From positions 1 to 64,000 of the forward strand of contig NZ_PPXG01000010.1 in NCBI RefSeq assembly GCF_002909485.1: a DNA stretch of 64,000 nt, given 5' to 3'. The notes under the pieces are model-generated. The model saw only the letters and a program-made list of their open reading frames with translations, searched no databases and had not been told where the DNA came from. Shown in pieces: positions 58,839-64,000 of this stretch. This DNA comes from Stutzerimonas stutzeri (GTDB taxonomy: Bacteria; Pseudomonadota; Gammaproteobacteria; Pseudomonadales; Pseudomonadaceae). Positions within the stretch are counted from its first letter, which is position 1, and each line of letters begins with the position of its first letter. The translations under genes and the position numbers were made by a program.

Positions 58839-59798
58839 ATGGATCACCGTGAATCGATACTCGCGCTGCGACAGTTCCTGTCCACCCAGATTCTAGGCCA
58901 GGAGCGGCTGATCGAACGCCTGCTGATCGCCTTGCTCGCCGATGGCCATATGCTCGTCGAAGGCGCCCCAGGCCTGGCCAAGACTCGCGCCATCAAGGAA
59001 CTCGCCGAAGGCCTGGAGGCCGAGTTTCATCGCATTCAGTTCACGCCTGATCTGTTGCCGGCCGACATCACCGGCACCGAAATTTATCGCCCGGAAACCG
59101 GTAGCTTCGTTTTTCAGCAGGGGCCTATCTTCCATAACCTGGTGCTTGCTGACGAAATCAACCGAGCGCCGGCCAAGGTGCAATCGGCACTGCTCGAAGC
59201 GATGGCCGAGCGACAGGTCAGCGTCGGGCGCAGCACCTACGATCTGCCACCACTGTTCCTGGTGATGGCGACTCAGAACCCGATCGAACAGGAAGGCACC
59301 TACCCGCTACCCGAGGCGCAGCTCGACCGTTTTCTGCTGCACGTGAAGATCGGTTTCCCTGACGCTTCGGTGGAACGTCGCATCCTGCAGCAGGCCCGTG
59401 GCGAGGCGATCAACGGCGAGGCCGCGCCGGAACATCGGGTCAGCCAGCAGGCGATCTTCGCTGCGCGCAAGGACATTCTTGGTCTGTACATGGCCGATGC
59501 GGTGGAGGAGTATCTGGTGCAACTGGTCATGGCCACACGCACCCCGGCCAAATTCGACGCCGAGCTGGCCGAATGGATCGCCTACGGTGCAAGCCCGCGC
59601 GGCTCCATCTCGCTGGATCGCTGCGCCCGCGCCCATGCCTGGTTGGCTGGGCGAGATTTCGTCAGTCCCGAAGACATCCAGGCGATGCTCTTCGATGTCC
59701 TGCGTCACCGTCTGATCCTCTCCTTCGAGGCTGAAGCGGCAGGAATCGATCAGGACCGTGTCATCCAGCGCATTCTCGACGTGGTTGCGGTGGCCTGA
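58839..59798 (+). CDS. MoxR-family AAA+ ATPase
   Basis: 319-residue AAA+ chaperone-like ATPase. Walker A GAPGLAKT at residues 42-49, Walker B LVLADEIN around 101-108, sensor 1 ATQNPIEQEGTYPLPEAQLDRF. Together with VWA proteins, MoxR proteins insert cofactors or assemble complexes; here the partner genes follow directly. Its last base overlaps the start of the DUF58 gene. Target substrate unknown. Confidence 0.95.
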   Translation: MDHRESILALRQFLSTQILGQERLIERLLIALLADGHMLVEGAPGLAKTRAIKELAEGLEAEFHRIQFTPDLLPADITGTEIYRPETGSFVFQQGPIFHNLVLADEINRAPAKVQSALLEAMAERQVSVGRSTYDLPPLFLVMATQNPIEQEGTYPLPEAQLDRFLLHVKIGFPDASVERRILQQARGEAINGEAAPEHRVSQQAIFAARKDILGLYMADAVEEYLVQLVMATRTPAKFDAELAEWIAYGASPRGSISLDRCARAHAWLAGRDFVSPEDIQAMLFDVLRHRLILSFEAEAAGIDQDRVIQRILDVVAVA

Positions 59799-60760
59799 TG
59801 GAACCGCAGGCTTCCGTCACCGGGCAGCCAAGCGAGCTGGACTCCGGTATCCGCGTGAGCCTTGCTGAGCTTATTGATATGCGTCATCGCGTCCGTGAAG
59901 TGCCGCTGTTTTCCACACCGAACCGCCGCAGTCCGCTGGTGGGCCTGCATCATTCCAAGTTGCGCGGGCGCGGCGTGGATTTCGACCAGGTTCGTATTTA
60001 TCAGCCCGGCGATGATGTTCGCACTATCGACTGGCGCGTCACTGCACGCACCCAGGAGCCGCACACAAAACTCTTTCACGAAGAACGCGAACGTCCGATC
60101 TATATCGTCGTCGAGCAGAGCCCACGGTTATTCTTCAGCAGCGGACGCCTGTTCAAGTCAGTGCTGGCGGCCCACGCGACAAGCCTGATCGGCTGGGCAG
60201 CGCTTAGCCACAACGACCGGGTTGGTGGATTGGTGTTCGGTAGCGAGCAGCAGGAGATCAAGCCACGGCGCAGCAAGCAGAGCCTGTTGCAGCTGCTTGA
60301 TCGCGTCACCCGAGCCAACAACCACCTGCAGCCGGACAGCCCACTGGACCAGGAAGCCTTCAGCATGGCCCTACGCAGAACACGAGAAGTGCTGCGCCCG
60401 GGTAGCCTGTCAGTGATTCTCTGCGACGAGCGCACCCTGACCGATGCCGCTGAACAACAACTCAGCCTGCTGGCGCGCCATGTCGATCTGCTATTGCTGC
60501 CTCTTTTCGACCCACTCGATCACGCTTTGCCCGCCGCCGGCCTGCTGCGCTTCAGCGAAGGCAATGCCCGCTTGGAACTGGATACCCACGACGCAGACCT
60601 GCGCCAACGCTACCGCCAATTGGGCGAAGCGCGCAGTGCACGCTGGCAGCGATTGGCCGATCGCCTGCGAGTACCGCTGATGCCTCTCGATACCCAGCGC
60701 GACCTGGTCGAGCAATTGCGCGAACATCTGAGCGTCCGCCACCCGAGCGCCCGACGATGA
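59798..60760 (+). CDS. DUF58 domain protein
   Basis: 320 residues. The DUF58 signature QPGDDVRTIDWRVTART lies near residue 70, followed by a VWA-like fold with VIVVEQSPRL... (IYIVVEQSPRLFF) that lacks the usual DxSxS metal site. DUF58 proteins always accompany MoxR ATPases and VWA proteins. Stop and start overlaps on both sides show tight coupling. Cytoplasmic by sequence. Confidence 0.93.
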   Translation: MEPQASVTGQPSELDSGIRVSLAELIDMRHRVREVPLFSTPNRRSPLVGLHHSKLRGRGVDFDQVRIYQPGDDVRTIDWRVTARTQEPHTKLFHEERERPIYIVVEQSPRLFFSSGRLFKSVLAAHATSLIGWAALSHNDRVGGLVFGSEQQEIKPRRSKQSLLQLLDRVTRANNHLQPDSPLDQEAFSMALRRTREVLRPGSLSVILCDERTLTDAAEQQLSLLARHVDLLLLPLFDPLDHALPAAGLLRFSEGNARLELDTHDADLRQRYRQLGEARSARWQRLADRLRVPLMPLDTQRDLVEQLREHLSVRHPSARR

Positions 60761-61251
60761 ACCCGCTCGATCAACTGGCACCCCTGATCGAACCCGAGCC
60801 GGTCGCCTGGTGGCCACCGGCGCCAGGCTGGTGGCTGCTTGGGCTATTTCTGATCGCCGTTGCCGCGCTGCTCTGGCATCTTCGTCACCGTCTGATCAAG
60901 CGCACGCCTCGCGCGCAGGCAGAGCCGCCACTGGACCCGCAGCGCCAGGAAGCACTGATCGAACTGTCGCGGCTGGGCAAGCCCTACGGAGGCCAACCGG
61001 CCAGCCACTGGCTGCAGCAACTCAACGCGCTACTCAAGCGGCTCTGTCGTATTCGCTACCCCAACGATCATCCACACACGCTCAGCGGGCGCGCCTGGCT
61101 AGCCTTTCTCGATAGCCGCTGCCCGGCCGCCGGACTCACTCGCTGGATGATCCTGGTCGAAGGCGCCTACCGAGCCGAGTGCCGCCTCGACGATAAGGCT
61201 ATCGACGGCCTCGAACAGTCCGTCGATATCTGGATTCGCAAACATGTTTGA
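60757..61251 (+). CDS. DUF4381 domain membrane protein
   Basis: 164 residues, one transmembrane helix (GWWLLGLFLIAVAALLWHL) near residue 25, then a basic cytoplasmic part with HWLQQLNALLKRLCRIRYP. DUF4381 proteins occur within MoxR-VWA operons in many proteobacteria. The ATG overlaps the previous stop by 4 bp. Function unknown. Confidence 0.88.
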   Translation: MNPLDQLAPLIEPEPVAWWPPAPGWWLLGLFLIAVAALLWHLRHRLIKRTPRAQAEPPLDPQRQEALIELSRLGKPYGGQPASHWLQQLNALLKRLCRIRYPNDHPHTLSGRAWLAFLDSRCPAAGLTRWMILVEGAYRAECRLDDKAIDGLEQSVDIWIRKHV

Positions 61252-62263
61252 ACTGGCCTGGCCCTGGGCCTTCCTATTGCTGCCGCTGCCCTGGCTGCTG
61301 CGTGCATTGCTGCCGCCGGCGGACAGCGGTGAAGCGGCATTGAAGGTCAGCTTTCTAGACGAACTGCAGCAGCTGTCCGGTCGCCGTGCTCGCGTCGCCC
61401 TACCCGCCTGGCGCCAGCAATTGCCTTACCTCACCATCTGGCTGCTGCTGCTGTTCGCCGCGGCCCGCCCCCAATGGCTAGGCGAACCGCTGCCGCTGCC
61501 CACCAGCGGTCGCGATCTGCTCTTGGCGGTGGATGTATCAGGCTCGATGGATTATCCCGATATGCAATGGCAAGGCGAGGAGCTGACGCGGCTGGAGCTG
61601 GTCAAGGTGTTGCTGGGGGACTTCATCGAACAGCGCCACGGCGATCGCGTCGGTCTGGTCCTTTTCGGCAGCAAGGCCTACCTGCAGGCACCATTGACCT
61701 TCGACCGCCGTACCGTAAGGGTCTGGCTGGACGAAGCGCGCGTTGGCATCGCCGGTAGCAATACCGCCATCGGCGATGCCATAGGGTTGGCATTGAAACG
61801 ACTCAGAGATCGTCCGGCGAACAGTCGCGTACTGGTACTGATCACCGATGGCGCCAACAACGGCGGCGAGATCGAGCCGCTGTTGGCGGCATCATTGGCA
61901 GCAGAAGAAGGTGTGCGGATCTACACCATCGGCATCGGCGCCATCCCGGAAGAAGGTGGCGTGCTCAGCCGCTTCGGCTTCAACCCGGGCCTGGATCTGG
62001 ATGAACCCACTCTTCGCGCCATCGCCGAACAGACCGGAGGGGAGTACTTTCGAGCCGCCTCCAGTGAAGAGCTGAAGACCATCGGCGACACACTGGATCG
62101 GCTCGAGCCAGCCGCACAGCAACCGATCCAGGCACGCATTGCCGAAGCGCTCTACGTCTGGCCGCTATCGGCGGCGCTGCTGATCAGTCTGCTGATGGTC
62201 GCGGCCAGCCTGTGGAGTGCCCAACTGCAACGGCTGGCATGGCGGCGGGAGCAACCCCGATGA
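61244..62263 (+). CDS. VWA-domain membrane protein (BatA-like)
   Basis: 339 residues with two N-terminal transmembrane segments (about 7-22 and 61-80), a periplasmic von Willebrand A domain and a C-terminal membrane helix (WPLSAALLISLLMVAASLW). The metal (MIDAS) site is intact: Asp97-Val-Ser99-Gly-Ser101 (DVSGSM), Thr in SNTAIGDAIG, Asp in LITDGANNGGE. It starts 8 bp inside the previous gene. Likely binds a partner complex regulated by MoxR. Confidence 0.93.
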   Translation: MFELAWPWAFLLLPLPWLLRALLPPADSGEAALKVSFLDELQQLSGRRARVALPAWRQQLPYLTIWLLLLFAAARPQWLGEPLPLPTSGRDLLLAVDVSGSMDYPDMQWQGEELTRLELVKVLLGDFIEQRHGDRVGLVLFGSKAYLQAPLTFDRRTVRVWLDEARVGIAGSNTAIGDAIGLALKRLRDRPANSRVLVLITDGANNGGEIEPLLAASLAAEEGVRIYTIGIGAIPEEGGVLSRFGFNPGLDLDEPTLRAIAEQTGGEYFRAASSEELKTIGDTLDRLEPAAQQPIQARIAEALYVWPLSAALLISLLMVAASLWSAQLQRLAWRREQPR

Positions 62264-63978
62264 GCGAACTGCTGCCCCATCTGCTGCGGCCCTACTGGCT
62301 GATCATCCTCCCTCTGCTGATCTGGTTACTCTGGCGGCTGTGGCATCGCCAGTTGCAGGTCGGCCGTTGGCAGCGCCTGCTCCCGGAAGCCTTTCATGCC
62401 GCCCTGCTGACCCGCGGCCGGCTGCGCCACAGCCGTCTGCCCTGGCTGGTATTGGGCCTGGCCTGGCTGCTGGCAGTCCTCGCGATGCTGGGGCCGAGCT
62501 GGCAGCGGTTCGAGCAGCCCAGTGTCAAACGCAGCGATCCGCTGGTGGTCCTGCTGGAACTCACACCCTCGATGCTCGCCGGCGACGCTCCACCCACCCG
62601 TCTGGAGCAGGCCAAACGCAAGCTGCTGGATCTGCTGGAGCGTCGCCAGGACGTGCAGACCGCCGTAGTGGTATTCGCCGGCAGCGCTCATACCGTGGTG
62701 CCGCTGTCCGACGACCTGGCGACAACCCGCAACCTGCTCGATGCACTGCATCCGGCGCTGATGCCCGAACCCGGCCAGCGCGCGGACCTTGCCGTTGCCA
62801 AGGGCCTCGCCTTGCTCAAGCAGGCAGGCTTGGGTCGGGGCCGACTATTGCTGATCGGCAGCAGCCTCGACGAACACGAGCGCGGCGCAATTGCCACGCT
62901 GATGCAGGGACGCGGCGAGCGCCTGCTGATCCTCGGCGTCGGCACCGAACAGGGTGCGCCGATTGCCGGGGAGAACGGCAGCTTCCTCAAGGATGCCCAG
63001 GGCGCGATCCTCATCCCGCGCCTGGACAATGCACGGCTGCAGCGCTTGGCCGCGGAGCTGGGCGGTCTCTATCAGCAAGCGCGATTGGGCGACGACGACC
63101 TGGCGGCCCTAGGCCTGTTCGATCAAAGCGGCACATTGCAGCACGACGATGAGGTTACTCGCCTGGAAGCCTGGCTGGATCAGGGCCACTGGCTGCTACT
63201 ACCCCTACTGCTGCTGGCAGCCCTGGCCGGCCGGCGCGGCTGGCTGTTCTGCCTGCCGTTGCTGCTGTTGCAGCCGCAACCTGCCAGTGCCTTCGAAGTC
63301 GACAACCTCTGGCTGCGCCGCGATCAGCAAGGTCAGCGACTGCTAGAGGCAGAGCAGCCGGCAAAAGCCGCCGAGCGCTTTATTGACCACCGCTGGCAAG
63401 CCACAGCTCGCTATCAGGCCGGCGACTATGCCGGCGCCGCTGAGCTATTCGCCGAAGGCGACACCGCGGCCGACCACTACAACCGTGGCAACGCCCTGGC
63501 CCGCAGCGAGGCGTTCGAAGCCGCCATCGAGGCCTATGATCAAGCACTGGAACTGCAGCCCGATCTGCTAACGGCACAGCACAACAAGGCCCTGATCGAA
63601 GAGTTGCTGCGCCGTCGTGAGGAACAACCTGAAGCCGAGCAAGAACAGGATCAGCAAACGGAACAGGCCGAAGAGCCCAAGCCGCAACAATCACAACAGC
63701 AGGAACCGGGCTCCATCAGTGCACCATCGCCTGATGACACCCAAGGTGAGCCAACCAGCGAAGGCAGCGCGGCCTCGCAACCCTCAACAACCGAAGCGAT
63801 GCAAGAGTCGGAAGAAATGGATGCCTCTTCGGCCCAAGCGCAACATGAGGCACTCCCCGAGCAAGAGCGACAACAGGCGATGGAGCAGTGGTTACGTCAG
63901 ATTCCGGACAACCCAGGCGAGCTGCTAAGACGAAAATTTCTTTACGAACAACGCAAGCACCAGGAAACCAATCGATGA
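62260..63978 (+). CDS. VWA/TPR membrane protein (BatB-BatC-like fusion), degenerate MIDAS
   Basis: 572 residues. Two N-terminal helices (11-29, 59-78), a VWA-like domain, two central helices (~312-345), TPR repeats around 365-450 (AERFIDHRWQATARYQAGDY...) and a Gln/Glu-rich low-complexity C-terminus of about 100 residues. The MIDAS motif is not intact: DxSxS is replaced by Glu100-Leu-Thr102-Pro-Ser104, and the later Asp position by Ser (LIGSSLDEH). So, unlike the preceding BatA-like protein, it probably cannot bind metal in the canonical way. The stop overlaps the next gene. Confidence 0.88.
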   Translation: MSELLPHLLRPYWLIILPLLIWLLWRLWHRQLQVGRWQRLLPEAFHAALLTRGRLRHSRLPWLVLGLAWLLAVLAMLGPSWQRFEQPSVKRSDPLVVLLELTPSMLAGDAPPTRLEQAKRKLLDLLERRQDVQTAVVVFAGSAHTVVPLSDDLATTRNLLDALHPALMPEPGQRADLAVAKGLALLKQAGLGRGRLLLIGSSLDEHERGAIATLMQGRGERLLILGVGTEQGAPIAGENGSFLKDAQGAILIPRLDNARLQRLAAELGGLYQQARLGDDDLAALGLFDQSGTLQHDDEVTRLEAWLDQGHWLLLPLLLLAALAGRRGWLFCLPLLLLQPQPASAFEVDNLWLRRDQQGQRLLEAEQPAKAAERFIDHRWQATARYQAGDYAGAAELFAEGDTAADHYNRGNALARSEAFEAAIEAYDQALELQPDLLTAQHNKALIEELLRRREEQPEAEQEQDQQTEQAEEPKPQQSQQQEPGSISAPSPDDTQGEPTSEGSAASQPSTTEAMQESEEMDASSAQAQHEALPEQERQQAMEQWLRQIPDNPGELLRRKFLYEQRKHQETNR

Positions 63979-64000
63979 TGCGCCTGATGGCTTTTCTTCT
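63975..64000 (+). CDS. BatD-like protein, 5' end only
   Basis: Partial: ATG overlapping the TGA of the previous gene, followed by codons for a hydrophobic signal-type start (MMRLMAFL). The frame is cut at the window edge. BatD is the usual next gene of this operon; the identity is inferred from context only. Confidence 0.45.

Overview
The window is a chromosomal core segment of a Pseudomonas-type gammaproteobacterium, most likely of the Pseudomonas stutzeri (Stutzerimonas) group. Evidence is the moderately high GC content, a fused tyrA-aroA gene, the zwf-pgl-eda set, the 1616-residue NAD-glutamate dehydrogenase, an OprD-family porin, and gene-order blocks recalled from P. aeruginosa PAO1. Species assignment is inference; no search was run.

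Layout. Positions 1-330 hold three complete tandem leftward sigma70 promoters plus one cut by the edge, each complete one with a 16-bp spacer. They read out of the window, almost certainly into a ribosomal RNA operon. From 485 to 5370 come methylthioadenosine deaminase, ubiG, mupP, a short-chain dehydrogenase and rluB. From 5483 to 8314 the Entner-Doudoroff/G6PDH genes eda, pgl and zwf lie on the minus strand without a neighbouring hexR. From 8551 to 14108 is a second block: prmB, an isochorismatase-like protein with Ser at the catalytic Cys position, an Smr protein, folE, a GST-like protein, a PLP aminotransferase and a divergent MarR regulator.

Positions 14213-26540 are a minus-strand run: mtnA, gyrA, serC, pheA, hisC, tyrA-aroA, cmk, rpsA. 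It links serine, aromatic and histidine biosynthesis to DNA topology and translation, and the pheA-to-cmk genes are tightly packed. Positions 26674-34488 are the translation cluster: tRNA-Val, thrS, infC, rpmI, rplT, pheS, pheT, ihfA, a MerR-like gene and tRNA-Pro(GGG). infC probably starts at a rare ATT codon.

Positions 34656-39771 are the most accessory part: an FAD amine oxidoreductase, a C39-peptidase/TPR lipoprotein coupled to a small membrane protein, an I78-type inhibitor lipoprotein, an AT-richer membrane acyltransferase and mobA. Positions 39818-53639 are housekeeping: a YgdI-type lipoprotein, tRNA-Pro(CGG), a glutaredoxin-like protein, an OprD porin, a YqjD/YqjE/YqjK-like envelope trio, dGTPase, a FUSC-like membrane protein, yggL, dacB, rlmKL, rmf, pyrD and two conserved unknowns. 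The right end has the large NAD-glutamate dehydrogenase facing a MoxR-DUF58-DUF4381-VWA-VWA/TPR-BatD operon, cut at the edge inside the BatD-like gene.

No insertion sequence, prophage, CRISPR array or clear new defence system was seen. The best second-look items are the rRNA promoter array, the C39 lipoprotein/small membrane protein pair, the active/degenerate VWA pair in the MoxR operon, the Cys-to-Ser isochorismatase-like enzyme, the ATT start of infC, and the places where expected neighbours (hexR, ihfB, mtaD next to mtnA) are missing.
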